Shown here: piece by piece, positions 7,806 to 15,962 of the stretch
Layout of the letters: each line of letters begins with the position of its first letter
Position numbering within the stretch: position 1 is the first letter of the stretch
NCBI RefSeq assembly: GCF_002482975.1
Contig: NZ_DLHA01000017.1
Coordinates: 278,185-342,184 of the forward strand
Origin: Flavobacterium sp. UBA7680
GTDB lineage: Bacteria > Bacteroidota > Bacteroidia > Flavobacteriales > Flavobacteriaceae
Length of the DNA stretch: 64,000 nucleotides
Direction: 5' to 3'
Position numbers and translations under genes: made by a program
Notes under the pieces: model-generated
What the model was told of the DNA's origin: nothing
The model's input: the letters and a program-made list of their open reading frames with translations, nothing else
Databases searched by the model: none

Positions 7806-7977
7806 TGTATAGTCCCTATGGGACATTTGAAATTCTTTGAAATATTTTTTCTACCGATATTTAACTCCTAACGGAGTTTTGATTAAAAAAATAAATTATC
7901 AGGATAATATCTCGTAGAGATTTCATATCGGTAAAAAAAGAAAACACACTGCACATTTGTCCCGTAGGGACTACACA
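7806..7977. repeat. Four-hairpin inverted-repeat element
   Basis: Outer arms of 20 bases (7806-7825 and 7958-7977, two mismatches) enclose inner arms TACCGATAT (7852-7860) and ATATCGGTA (7925-7933). Along it lie four small hairpins, each with a 5-bp stem: GTCCC-TAT-GGGAC (7812-7824), ACTCC-TAAC-GGAGT (7864-7877), ATCTC-GTA-GAGAT (7909-7921) and GTCCC-GTA-GGGAC (7959-7971), spaced about 45-52 bases. No coding frame. It resembles a MITE or structured repeat. Confidence 0.65.
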
Positions 7978-8006
7978 AGTCACATCACCGAATTATTTAT
8001 CAAGTT

Positions 8007-9095
8007 CTACAATTTATCAATCTCAATTTTAGTCAATTCAGATAATTCTAAAATTCTGCTCACATCATGTTTATTGGCAATAAAAAATAAATAATTATCA
8101 CCATTTGTATTATAACTCATCAATTCTAAACCGCGTTTTTCTAACGCTGATTGAATGTACGGAAATAAATCATGGCTATATGTTTCTTCTGGATATTCGA
8201 AATTTAAATCTTCACCAATCATTTCAGAAATAAAATATTCAGCATCTTCGGGATCAAATTTCCAATCGCTGTTCCATGCATTTACACTTTCAAACAAATC
8301 ATAATGTCCCTCAATAATTATGTGATATTCATCTGTATCTTTTTGATAATTTTTAAAAAGCTTTTTTGATTGTTTTTTGAGTTCTTTTTCTTCAATATTT
8401 CCTCTCGAAACTAAGTTTATAAACTCTTCAAAAATTTCCAGCTTAACTTCTTCCGTTTCTACTAAATTTTCTTGTGAGGGAAGTTCAACACTTTGCGGAA
8501 TTTCAATATTTAAATACTGGCAAATTCCCAGCAAAACTATTTTCAAATCTTTAACTCCAATTTCCTGACTTTCATTCTTTGGATTATTAAAATCTAAAAG
8601 CTCACTTTCCAGCAAACCTTTTGTATAATCGAAGAAATGCGTTCCTGAATACAGAATTTTAAAATCATTGATTTCTAAACTATTCGTACCGCAAAAAAAG
8701 ATAATGAAATTTTTTATGGAACGTTTAAAGAACTTTTTTTCATCAGAAGTAGGCTCAGAATAAAACTGAATGTGTATAAAATCATATTCTAATCCTTCCT
8801 GAATCATTTCTTCAGAAAGAATACCAATATCCATTTTTTTATAAAGCTCATTTAAAACTTCATAAGAATTATTGAAACCTGCTTTTTTAATTTCCGATTG
8901 GGCCTCTTCATGATCTAATGAACCGGGAAAATAAAATAGATTAACGGAGACATTATCCTGAATTCCTTTTACTTTAAATTCAAGATTGGATTTTTCATTA
9001 TATAAATAAGAATAAATTGGATCTATAACATCAAAAGAAATAATCGATTTTGGATCGTTATTTCTATTAAAGAAATTGGAGAAAAAGTTTTTCAT
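8007..9095 (-). CDS. Hypothetical protein, 362 residues, unrecognised
   Basis: A soluble, acidic protein without signal peptide or membrane segment. The start MKNFFSNFFNRNND is basic; the middle is rich in Glu/Lys/Leu (about residues 215-260, helical). The C-terminal third has the most distinctive sequence: aromatic-rich SVNAWNSDWKFDPEDAEYF, then YPEETYSHDLFPYIQ and NTNGDNYLFFIA. The latter recalls DUF families of small regulatory or immunity-like proteins, but I cannot name one with confidence. No partner gene is adjacent: a repeat element lies downstream and the divergent space is short. Coding is supported by the long open frame and normal amino-acid composition. Confidence 0.7.
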   Translation of the reverse strand: MKNFFSNFFNRNNDPKSIISFDVIDPIYSYLYNEKSNLEFKVKGIQDNVSVNLFYFPGSLDHEEAQSEIKKAGFNNSYEVLNELYKKMDIGILSEEMIQEGLEYDFIHIQFYSEPTSDEKKFFKRSIKNFIIFFCGTNSLEINDFKILYSGTHFFDYTKGLLESELLDFNNPKNESQEIGVKDLKIVLLGICQYLNIEIPQSVELPSQENLVETEEVKLEIFEEFINLVSRGNIEEKELKKQSKKLFKNYQKDTDEYHIIIEGHYDLFESVNAWNSDWKFDPEDAEYFISEMIGEDLNFEYPEETYSHDLFPYIQSALEKRGLELMSYNTNGDNYLFFIANKHDVSRILELSELTKIEIDKL

Positions 9096-9159
9096 TGGGC
9101 ATATAATTATTAAAACTAAATATATTACAAATTTTAATAATCAGAAAGCAATCGACAAG

Positions 9160-10719
9160 TTACTTCAAAGATTCAGCAATCATCAAAGCACATTTTTCAC
9201 CATCGATTGCTGCAGAGATAATTCCTCCTGCGTAACCTGCTCCTTCTCCACACGGATACAATCCTTTTATTTGCAAATGCTCTAAAGTATAAGCATCTCT
9301 CGGAATTCTAACTGGCGATGAAGTTCTGCTTTCTGGTGCGTGCAAAATGGCTTCATTAGTCAAATAACCACGCATTAATTTCCCAAATTCCTTGAAACCT
9401 TCACGCAAAATCTGCGATAAAAATCCTGGGAAAACCTGTCCCATTTCAACCGAAGTTGTTCCCGGAACATAAGACGTTTTTGGAATATCTGCCGAAACTT
9501 TATTTTGGGTAAAATCGATCATTCTTTGAGCCGGAACTTTTTGAGTTCTTCCAGCTAAATGCCACGCTTTTTGTTCGATACTTTTTTGGAATTCAACTCC
9601 AGCCAAAGCACCAAATTTCGCAAAAGGTTTAAAATCTTCTAGTTTCAATTCGATTACAATTCCGGAATTTGCCGTTGCCTGATCACGTTTAGATGGCGAC
9701 CAACCGTTTGTAACCACTTCACCCGGACTTGTCGCGCAAGGCGCAATTACTCCACCCGGACACATACAGAACGAATACATTCCGCGTCCGTTTACTTGTT
9801 TTACAATTGAATATGGTGCCGGAGGCAAATGTTCACCGCGATAATCACAACTGTATTGAATACTGTCGATTAATTCCTGCGAATGTTCTGCACGAACTCC
9901 CAAAGCAAAGGGTTTTGCTTCGATTAAAATTTTCTTTTTATCCAGTAATTCAAAAATATCTCTAGCCGAATGTCCAGTTGCTAAAATCAATTTATTAGCC
10001 AGAATCTTATCTCCGTTTTGAGTTACGATTCCTTCAACTTCATTATTCTTAACCAAAATATCAGTAACTCTGGTATCAAACAAAACCTGACCGCCAAACT
10101 CGATGATTTTGTTTCGAATATCTTCAATAATTTTCGGAAGTTTATTAGTTCCAATGTGTGGATGCGCTTCAACCAGAATATCTTCTGAAGCTCCAAAAGC
10201 TACTAAAAGTTCTAAAATTCTAGTTACATCGCCGCGTTTTTTAGAACGCGTATATAATTTCCCATCAGAATAGGTTCCAGCTCCGCCTTCTCCAAAACAA
10301 TAATTAGAATCTTCGTTTACGATATGTTCTACGTTTATTGCTTTTAAATCACGTCGGCGTCCGCGAACATCTTTTCCTCGTTCGATTACAATTGGCTTTA
10401 AACCTAATTCAATTAATTGCAAGGCGGCGAAAAGTCCGGCTGGACCTGCGCCAACTACAATTACTTCCTGAGCAGAAGAAACATCTTTATAAACAGGAAG
10501 CTCAATTTTAGTTTCCTGAAACGGTTCTCCTTTTAAATATATAATAACTTTCAAATTGATTTTAATCGCTTTTTGGCGCGCATCAATTGATCGTTTTAAA
10601 ATGGTAATATGCTGAATGTCCTGTGGAGAAACTTTTATTTGTTTAGACAAATAATCTTTAAGCAGCGATTCGTTTGCTGCAATTTCCGGCGTTACCTGAA
10701 GTAAAAGTTCTCTTGGCAT
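9160..10719 (-). CDS. FAD-dependent dehydrogenase (COG2509-like)
   Basis: A 519-residue NAD(P)/FAD-dependent oxidoreductase. The FAD-binding motif VIVVGAGPAGLFAALQLIELG lies near residues 90-110, preceded by an N-terminal domain of about 85 residues (QVTPEIAANES...). A CFGEGGAGTYSDGKLYTRSK segment lies near 142-161, and a terminal GEGAGYAGGI motif closes the FAD site. The CMCPGG segment in the middle is also typical of COG2509. Substrate unknown; cytoplasmic. It stands alone, with a -7 box 43 bases before the start. Confidence 0.85.
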   Translation of the reverse strand: MPRELLLQVTPEIAANESLLKDYLSKQIKVSPQDIQHITILKRSIDARQKAIKINLKVIIYLKGEPFQETKIELPVYKDVSSAQEVIVVGAGPAGLFAALQLIELGLKPIVIERGKDVRGRRRDLKAINVEHIVNEDSNYCFGEGGAGTYSDGKLYTRSKKRGDVTRILELLVAFGASEDILVEAHPHIGTNKLPKIIEDIRNKIIEFGGQVLFDTRVTDILVKNNEVEGIVTQNGDKILANKLILATGHSARDIFELLDKKKILIEAKPFALGVRAEHSQELIDSIQYSCDYRGEHLPPAPYSIVKQVNGRGMYSFCMCPGGVIAPCATSPGEVVTNGWSPSKRDQATANSGIVIELKLEDFKPFAKFGALAGVEFQKSIEQKAWHLAGRTQKVPAQRMIDFTQNKVSADIPKTSYVPGTTSVEMGQVFPGFLSQILREGFKEFGKLMRGYLTNEAILHAPESRTSSPVRIPRDAYTLEHLQIKGLYPCGEGAGYAGGIISAAIDGEKCALMIAESLK

Positions 10720-10761
10720 TGTATTTTATTTATTAGCTTTTCTTTCTATGAAAAGAAGTTG

Positions 10762-10769
10762 CAAAAATA
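10762..10769 (-). promoter_or_regulatory. -7 box before the FAD dehydrogenase
   Basis: The minus strand reads TATTTTTG, a full match to TAnnTTTG, 42 bases before the start at 10719. No clear -33 element. Confidence 0.35.
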
Positions 10770-10865
10770 ACATTTTAAAACGAGATTATGTCTCTACTGT
10801 AAAATTTGCCCACAGATTCACGCAGATCTAAACAGATTTTGTAGATTTTCAGCACAAAGGATATA

Positions 10866-10938
10866 GTAGAGACGCACTGCAGTGCGTCTACGCGACGAGT
10901 ATCCACAATACCTTACACGCACTGCAGTGCGTCTCTAC
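10866..10938. repeat. Paired palindromes GACGCACTGCAGTGCGTC
   Basis: A perfect 18-bp palindrome (10871-10888) and a second copy (core 10917-10932) 29 bases on. Taken together, 10866-10887 and 10917-10938 are a perfect 22-base inverted repeat, so the pair can fold as two small hairpins or one long one. The local sequence is more G+C-rich than its surroundings. It is an interspersed repeat type I recall from flavobacterial genomes. Confidence 0.7.
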
Positions 10939-11039
10939 AGAAAAAACTCAGAACCTTAGTATCTCAGAACCTCAGAACCTTTTTTTTCAAACTAACCTTT
11001 GTACCTTTGCCACTCTGAACCTTTGCACCTATAAAAAAA

Positions 11040-11279
11040 ATGTCTAGAAAAATAAAACTGATTTGGGATTTTCGTGGTCCGGCTGCTGCAAAAACTGCAG
11101 AACATCACGAAATTCATCTGAAAGAATATATCGCAATCGAAAAATTACCTTTAAACATTACCGGATTTAAAATCATAAACGACATGCATGCAATCGCTTT
11201 TATGGTTGTTACCGATGAAAATATGATTCAGGTAAGAGATGCTTTAAAACCGCATCGTGGGGAAGTTTATGAAGGGTAA
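11040..11279 (+). CDS. Small hypothetical protein, 79 residues
   Basis: A soluble protein starting MSRKIKLIWDFRGPAAAKTAEHHEIHLKEY. The alpha/beta pattern, with ITGFKIINDMHAIAFMVVTDENMIQVRDALKPHRGEVYEG at the end read as strand-helix units, suggests a small ferredoxin-like fold. Conserved-looking histidines (HHEIH near 22-26) could bind metal, which is speculation. No signal peptide. It converges on recQ. Function unknown; coding judged likely from the clear start, composition and upstream TACCTTTG box. Confidence 0.65.
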   Translation: MSRKIKLIWDFRGPAAAKTAEHHEIHLKEYIAIEKLPLNITGFKIINDMHAIAFMVVTDENMIQVRDALKPHRGEVYEG

Positions 11280-11312
11280 AACTCCAATTACTCAGGAAAA
11301 TCTCAAATAAAA

Positions 11313-11355
11313 AATTCCAAATTCCAATTGCTTCACTAGCTTGGAATTTGGAATT
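11313..11355. terminator. Hairpin terminator between convergent genes
   Basis: A perfect 15-bp stem, AATTCCAAATTCCAA (11313-11327) with its complement (11341-11355), and a 13-base loop. On the minus strand it is followed by TTTTTTATTT, so it fits best as the recQ terminator, but it also serves the small rightward gene. Confidence 0.65.
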
Positions 11356-11410
11356 ATATTTTAGTATTTCTTTTTTTGGTATTTGGATTTTTTTTATTGG
11401 AATTTAACTT

Positions 11411-13606
11411 TTAGTTTGCTACTTCACTAATAAACTTTATACGCATTAAACGCAATTCATCGATATCGTAATCACCGTCGAATTCTTTTAGGGCATCTTC
11501 GATTTTATCAGATTCCGATTCCATGAAATAGTCGTGAATTTCTTCCTGCTGATCATCGTCGAGCATATCATCAATCCAGTATTTGATATTTAATTTGGTT
11601 CCAGAATATACGATTTGCTCCATTTCTTTGATTAAAGCATCCATCGTTAGACCTTTTGCAGAAGCGATATCACTCAATGGCAATTTTCTATCGATATTTT
11701 GAATGATGTATAGTTTATTGGCAGAATTTACTCCGGTAGATTTTACAACTAAATCGTCTGGACGAATGATATCATTGTCTTCAACATATCTGCTGATAAG
11801 AGTAACGAATTCACCGCCGTATTTTTTAGCTTTTCCTTCACCAACTCCGTGAATATTGTATAATTCAGTTAATGAAATTGGGTATTTTAAAGCCATGTCT
11901 TCAAGAGAAGGATCTTGGAAAACAACAAATGGAGGAACACCTAATTTTTTGGCTACTTTTTTACGAAGTTCACGCAGCATTCCCATTAAAACTTCATCTG
12001 CAGTTCCAGAAGATTTTGCTGATGCTACAATTGCTTCGTCATCGGCTTCGCTGTATTCATGATCTTCAGACATCATAAATGAAACCGGTTTTTTGATAAA
12101 ATCTAAACCTTCTTGTGTAATTTTTATCACACCGTATGTTTCGATATCTTTTGACAAATATCCAGTTACGAGAACTTGTCTCAATAAAGCCATCCAATAT
12201 TTTTCGTCATGGTCTGAACCTGTACCAAAATAAGGCTGTGTATCTGTTTTGTGTGCTTTAATTACCGCATTGATTCGTCCAATTAAAGTAAACACAATTT
12301 CTTTTGATTTATAGATATGTTTGGTGTCTCGAACAATTTCAAGTAATTTGACAACTTGTTCTTTGGCTTCAATTTTATTTTTCGGGTTACGAACGTTATC
12401 GTCCATATCTGCACCTTCTCCGGTTTCGCTGTCGAATTCTTCTCCGAAATAATGCAACAGAAACTTTCTGCGTGACATTGAGGTTTCGGCGTAAGCCACA
12501 ACTTCCTGCAAAAGTGCAAAACCAATCTCTTGTTCAGCAACTGGTTTTCCAGACATGAATTTCTCCAGCTTCTCTACATCTTTATAAGAGTAATAAGCTA
12601 AACAATGTCCTTCTCCTCCATCACGTCCGGCTCGCCCCGTTTCCTGATAGTAACTTTCTAATGATTTTGGAATATCGTGGTGAATTACAAAACGAACGTC
12701 TGGTTTATCAATTCCCATCCCGAAAGCGATTGTTGCTACAACGACATCAACATCTTCCATCAAAAACATATCCTGATGTTTTGCTCTGGTTTTTGCATCT
12801 AAACCTGCGTGATAAGGAACCGCGCTAATTCCGTTTACTTGTAAAACTTCGGCAATCGATTCTACTTTTTTACGGCTTAAGCAGTAAATAATTCCAGATT
12901 TGCCTTTATGTTGTTTGATAAACCGAATAATATCTGATTCGATATTTTTCGTTTTAGTACGTACTTCGTAATATAAATTTGGTCTGTTAAATGATGCTTT
13001 AAAAGTATTTGCATCAGACATGTCCAGATTTTTAAGAATATCTTCCTGAACTTTTGGGGTTGCAGTAGCGGTAAGTCCAATAATTGGCACTTTACCTAAT
13101 TGTTTAATAATACTTCTAAGGTTTCTGTATTCTGGCCTAAAATCATGTCCCCATTCTGAAATACAGTGTGCTTCATCAATCGCAACAAAAGAAATTGGCA
13201 CACTTTGTAAAAAGGCTACATATTCTTCTTTCGTTAAAGATTCGGGAGCAACATACAAGAGTTTAGTTAAACCAGAACTAATGTCTTTTTTTACTTGTGC
13301 AATTTCTGTTTTGGTAAGAGAGGAATTTAACACATGCGCAATTCCGGTTTCTGAAGAAAGGCTTCGAATCGCATCTACCTGATTTTTCATCAAAGCAATT
13401 AAAGGAGAAACAACAATAGCTGTTCCGTCCTGAATTAAAGCGGGTAATTGATAACAAAGAGACTTACCGCCGCCCGTAGGCATAATTACGAAAGTATTCG
13501 TTTTACCTAAAATACTCGTAATGACTTGCTCCTGCAAGCCTTTAAATTGGCTAAAGCCGAAATACTTCTTTAATTCCTTGTGTATTTCAATTTCGTTTGA
13601 ATTCAT
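11411..13606 (-). CDS. recQ: ATP-dependent DNA helicase RecQ
   Basis: A 3'-to-5' helicase acting in recombination and fork repair. The 731-residue protein has the RecQ order: helicase core with Walker A MPTGGGKSLCYQLPA (about residues 40-54), DEAHCISEWGHDFRPEYR (Walker B/aromatic loop), SGIIYCLSRKKVE and the QETGRAGRDG motif VI. A RecQ-C region with winged helix follows, then an HRDC-like domain near 530-610 (LRELRKKVAKKLGVPPFVVF). It is longer than E. coli RecQ (about 610) but the usual size in Bacteroidota, with an extra acidic C-terminal tail. It is transcribed divergently from kdsD. Confidence 0.95.
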   Translation of the reverse strand: MNSNEIEIHKELKKYFGFSQFKGLQEQVITSILGKTNTFVIMPTGGGKSLCYQLPALIQDGTAIVVSPLIALMKNQVDAIRSLSSETGIAHVLNSSLTKTEIAQVKKDISSGLTKLLYVAPESLTKEEYVAFLQSVPISFVAIDEAHCISEWGHDFRPEYRNLRSIIKQLGKVPIIGLTATATPKVQEDILKNLDMSDANTFKASFNRPNLYYEVRTKTKNIESDIIRFIKQHKGKSGIIYCLSRKKVESIAEVLQVNGISAVPYHAGLDAKTRAKHQDMFLMEDVDVVVATIAFGMGIDKPDVRFVIHHDIPKSLESYYQETGRAGRDGGEGHCLAYYSYKDVEKLEKFMSGKPVAEQEIGFALLQEVVAYAETSMSRRKFLLHYFGEEFDSETGEGADMDDNVRNPKNKIEAKEQVVKLLEIVRDTKHIYKSKEIVFTLIGRINAVIKAHKTDTQPYFGTGSDHDEKYWMALLRQVLVTGYLSKDIETYGVIKITQEGLDFIKKPVSFMMSEDHEYSEADDEAIVASAKSSGTADEVLMGMLRELRKKVAKKLGVPPFVVFQDPSLEDMALKYPISLTELYNIHGVGEGKAKKYGGEFVTLISRYVEDNDIIRPDDLVVKSTGVNSANKLYIIQNIDRKLPLSDIASAKGLTMDALIKEMEQIVYSGTKLNIKYWIDDMLDDDQQEEIHDYFMESESDKIEDALKEFDGDYDIDELRLMRIKFISEVAN

Positions 13607-13632
13607 TCTTTATTTAAATGGATATTTTTGTA

Positions 13633-13640
13633 TAAATTTG
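13633..13640 (+). promoter_or_regulatory. -7 box of the kdsD operon
   Basis: TAAATTTG matches TAnnTTTG and lies 54 bases before the proposed TTG start of kdsD. It lies between divergent recQ and kdsD and supports a kdsD start downstream of 13640 rather than inside recQ. Confidence 0.45.
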
Positions 13641-13694
13641 CAACACATAAAGATACAACTTTCTTTTATACATACAAATTTTAAATATTCTGTT

Positions 13695-14660
13695 TTGATC
13701 TCAAAAGAAAATATACTGGCAATCGCCAAAAAAACAATACTCTCTGAAAGTGAAGCAATTATAAAGTTAATTGATTTTCTGGACGAAAATTTCTTCGAAG
13801 CAACACAACGTATTTACGAAACTAAAGGCCGATTGATCGTTACCGGTATAGGAAAAAGCGCCATAATTGCTCAAAAAATGGTGGCTACTTTTAACTCCAC
13901 AGGAACACCTTCAATGTTTTTGCACGCTGCAGAGGCAATTCATGGTGATTTAGGAATGATTCAAAATGACGATATCATTATCTGTATTTCAAAAAGCGGT
14001 AACAGTCCAGAGATCAAAGTTTTGGTTCCGTTATTAAAACGTTTTGGGAATACCTTAATTGCTATTACCGGAAATGTAACTTCTTTTCTGGCTAAAGGTT
14101 CTGATTATGTTTTAAACACAACAGTTGACACAGAAGCTTGTCCTATAAATTTAGCACCAACAAACAGCACAACGGCACAACTTGTAATGGGCGACGCTCT
14201 TGCAGTTTGTTTAATGGAAATGCGCGATTTTAAACCCGAAGATTTTGCGGTTTATCATCCGGGAGGTGCTTTAGGAAAAAAACTTTTGCTTCGTGTAAAA
14301 GATATGATCGAACATTCATTGAAACCAGCCGTAAGTCCAGATACTTCAATCAAAAAAGCAATTTTCGAAATTTCTGAAAAAAGACTTGGTGTAACAGCGG
14401 TAATTGAAGACAATAAAATTATCGGAATTATTACAGATGGAGACATCCGAAGAATGCTAAATGACGTAGATAGTATTGCGGATTTAACTGCAAGAGATAT
14501 TATGTCTAAAAATCCTAAATTAGTATCTTCAGAGACTATGGCAGTTGATGCCTTAAATATATTAGAAGATTTTTCTATTACACAGCTTATCGTGGCTGAC
14601 AACGGCGAATACAAAGGAGTATTACATTTACATGACATTTTAAAAGAAGGAATCGTATAA
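13695..14660 (+). CDS. kdsD: Arabinose-5-phosphate isomerase (KpsF/GutQ/KdsD)
   Basis: Interconverts ribulose-5-phosphate and arabinose-5-phosphate, the first step towards KDO of lipopolysaccharide. An SIS domain (GRLIVTGIGKSAIIAQKMVATFNSTGTPS, then CISKSGNSPEIK and AVYHPGGALGKKLL) precedes two CBS domains in the last 120 residues. The frame is open back into recQ, but no in-frame ATG exists after 13521; the TTG at 13695 gives LISKENILAIAKKT and 321 residues, the normal family length, so a TTG start is proposed. The stop overlaps the tatC start by one base. Together with lptB three genes later, the operon is linked to LPS. Confidence 0.88.
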   Translation: MISKENILAIAKKTILSESEAIIKLIDFLDENFFEATQRIYETKGRLIVTGIGKSAIIAQKMVATFNSTGTPSMFLHAAEAIHGDLGMIQNDDIIICISKSGNSPEIKVLVPLLKRFGNTLIAITGNVTSFLAKGSDYVLNTTVDTEACPINLAPTNSTTAQLVMGDALAVCLMEMRDFKPEDFAVYHPGGALGKKLLLRVKDMIEHSLKPAVSPDTSIKKAIFEISEKRLGVTAVIEDNKIIGIITDGDIRRMLNDVDSIADLTARDIMSKNPKLVSSETMAVDALNILEDFSITQLIVADNGEYKGVLHLHDILKEGIV

Positions 14661-15478
14661 TGGCAAAGAAAAACCTTGGCGAGATGTCATTTTTAGACCA
14701 TCTTGAAGAACTAAGATGGTTATTAGTTAGAAGTACAATTGCAATATGCATTATGGCATTTGTTACTTATTTTATCAGTGATTATTTATTTGATCAAATT
14801 ATTTTAGGTCCTACAAGACCTAGTTTTTTTACTTATGTATGGTTTTGTGATTTATCACATCAATTAGGTTTTGCGGATAGCATCTGTATTACTAAACTAA
14901 ACTTTATCATTCAGAATACTGAAATGGAAGGACAGGTAAACATTTTTGTCTGGATGTGTCTTTTAGCTGGATTTATTTTAAGTTTCCCTTATATTTTATG
15001 GGAACTTTGGAAATTTATCAGCCCGGCTCTTTATGAGAAAGAAAGAAAAAATGCTAAAGTATTTATATTCACTTCTTCATTACTTTTCTTTTTAGGAGTA
15101 ATTTTTGGATATTACGTAGTAATACCAATGTCTGTAAATTTCGTTGCCACTTTCTCAATTAGTGAAATGGTTATAAACCAGTTTACTTTAGACTCTTATA
15201 TGGGAATGGTAAAAACGAGTATTTTGGCAAGTGGATTATTTTTTGAATTGCCAATTATCATTTATTTCTTAACTAAATTAGGATTAGTAACTCCTGACTT
15301 TTTGAGGAAATATTGGAAATATGCCGTAGTAATTATTCTAATTATTGCTGCAATTGTGACTCCGCCAGATGTGGTGAGCCAGACTATTGTTGCAATACCA
15401 ATGTTACTTATTTACGAAGTGAGTATCCTCATTTCAAGGATTGTTTATAGAAATAAATTAAAAGAAAATAATGTCTGA
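14660..15478 (+). CDS. tatC: Sec-independent protein translocase TatC
   Basis: The core receptor of the twin-arginine translocase in the inner membrane. It begins with the signature SFLDHLEELRWLLVRS near residues 9-24 and has about six membrane segments in 272 residues. A periplasmic loop after the first helix (about residues 40-90, DQIILGPTRPSFFTYVWFCD...) is longer than in E. coli, as in other Bacteroidota. LPYILWELWKFISPALYEKER-like sequence (FPYILWELW, then KFISPALYEKE) marks the conserved cytoplasmic loop. The ATG overlaps the kdsD stop; tatA is not in the window. Confidence 0.95.
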   Translation: MAKKNLGEMSFLDHLEELRWLLVRSTIAICIMAFVTYFISDYLFDQIILGPTRPSFFTYVWFCDLSHQLGFADSICITKLNFIIQNTEMEGQVNIFVWMCLLAGFILSFPYILWELWKFISPALYEKERKNAKVFIFTSSLLFFLGVIFGYYVVIPMSVNFVATFSISEMVINQFTLDSYMGMVKTSILASGLFFELPIIIYFLTKLGLVTPDFLRKYWKYAVVIILIIAAIVTPPDVVSQTIVAIPMLLIYEVSILISRIVYRNKLKENNV

Positions 15479-15821
15479 ATTAATTCAAGAATTTAACGAC
15501 TATCGTTCTAAAATGAACGAAAAATTATTAGCTGACAATAACAAAATTGTAAAGCGAATTTTTAACCTTGACACTAATGCTTATGCAGAAGGAGCTCTTG
15601 ATGTAAAAACAAAAGAACTTTTAGGTTTAGTTGCTTCTGCCGTTTTGCGTTGTGACGACTGTGTAAAATACCATTTAGAAACAAGCTATAAAGAAGGTGT
15701 TTCTAAAGAAGAAATGATGGAAGCAATGGGAATCGCAACTCTTGTTGGAGGAACAATCGTAATTCCGCATTTAAGAAGAGCTTACGAATTCTGGGAAGCT
15801 TTAGAAGAACAAGGTAAATAA
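15471..15821 (+). CDS. Carboxymuconolactone decarboxylase-family (AhpD-like) protein
   Basis: A 116-residue all-helical protein of the CMD/AhpD family. The redox motif CDDCVKYH near residues 61-68 resembles the AhpD CxxC-x2-H pattern, followed by the typical SKEEMMEAMGIATLVGG helix. Related proteins reduce peroxiredoxins or act as decarboxylases; here the CxxCxxxH motif favours a thiol-disulfide or peroxidase-like role. The start overlaps the last 8 bases of tatC, so translation is probably coupled. The reason for its place between tatC and lptB is unknown. Confidence 0.88.
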   Translation: MSELIQEFNDYRSKMNEKLLADNNKIVKRIFNLDTNAYAEGALDVKTKELLGLVASAVLRCDDCVKYHLETSYKEGVSKEEMMEAMGIATLVGGTIVIPHLRRAYEFWEALEEQGK

Positions 15822-15824
15822 GAT

Positions 15825-15954
15825 AATTTGATAATTATTCAATTAGATAATTTCTTGACAATATGTTAATTCATTTATTCTATTGATTTATTTTCATTTA
15901 TTTTGCCCATTGGAGATACAATTATCTCATTATCAAATTGACACATTATCTAAT
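15825..15954. repeat. A+T-rich inverted-repeat pairs before lptB
   Basis: AATTTGATAAT (15825-15835) pairs with ATTATCAAATT (15929-15939), and ATTAGATAAT (15842-15851) pairs with ATTATCTAAT (15945-15954). The order is interleaved rather than nested, so both pairs cannot form one simple hairpin. A loose TATTTTGC (-7-like) occurs around 15899-15906. Confidence 0.4.
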
Positions 15955-15962
15955 TAAAACAA

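Larger units (their letters stand above)
7657..8006. other. Repeat-filled intergenic space (350 bases)
   Basis: No gene is seen. The left half carries a hairpin-bearing repeat (about 7667-7780) and the right half a four-hairpin inverted-repeat element (7806-7977). Both are described separately. Confidence 0.7.
10720..11039. other. Intergenic space (320 bases) with repeats
   Basis: No gene is seen. It contains a -7 box for the FAD dehydrogenase, a CACAGATT-family fragment near 10810-10840, two copies of a 16-18-bp palindrome (10866-10938), a CTCAGAACC short tandem stretch near 10949-10980 and repeated ACCTTTG motifs (10996-11034), among which TACCTTTG at 11002-11009 could be the -7 box of the next gene. 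Confidence 0.6.

Noticed and set aside
7667..7977. An insertion sequence
   Set aside because: No transposase frame is present and no convincing target duplication could be seen; repeat elements are the better description.
10866..10938. A short CRISPR array
   Set aside because: Only two palindromic units, arranged as an inverted rather than direct repeat, with no cas gene in the window.
12283..12540. Open frames antisense or out of frame within recQ and other long genes
   Set aside because: They lie wholly inside strongly conserved genes and show no family motif or plausible composition of their own.
13521..13694. A longer kdsD starting at an ATG inside recQ
   Set aside because: It would add 58 residues of low-quality sequence antisense to the recQ start and lies before the -7 box; family members do not have such an extension.
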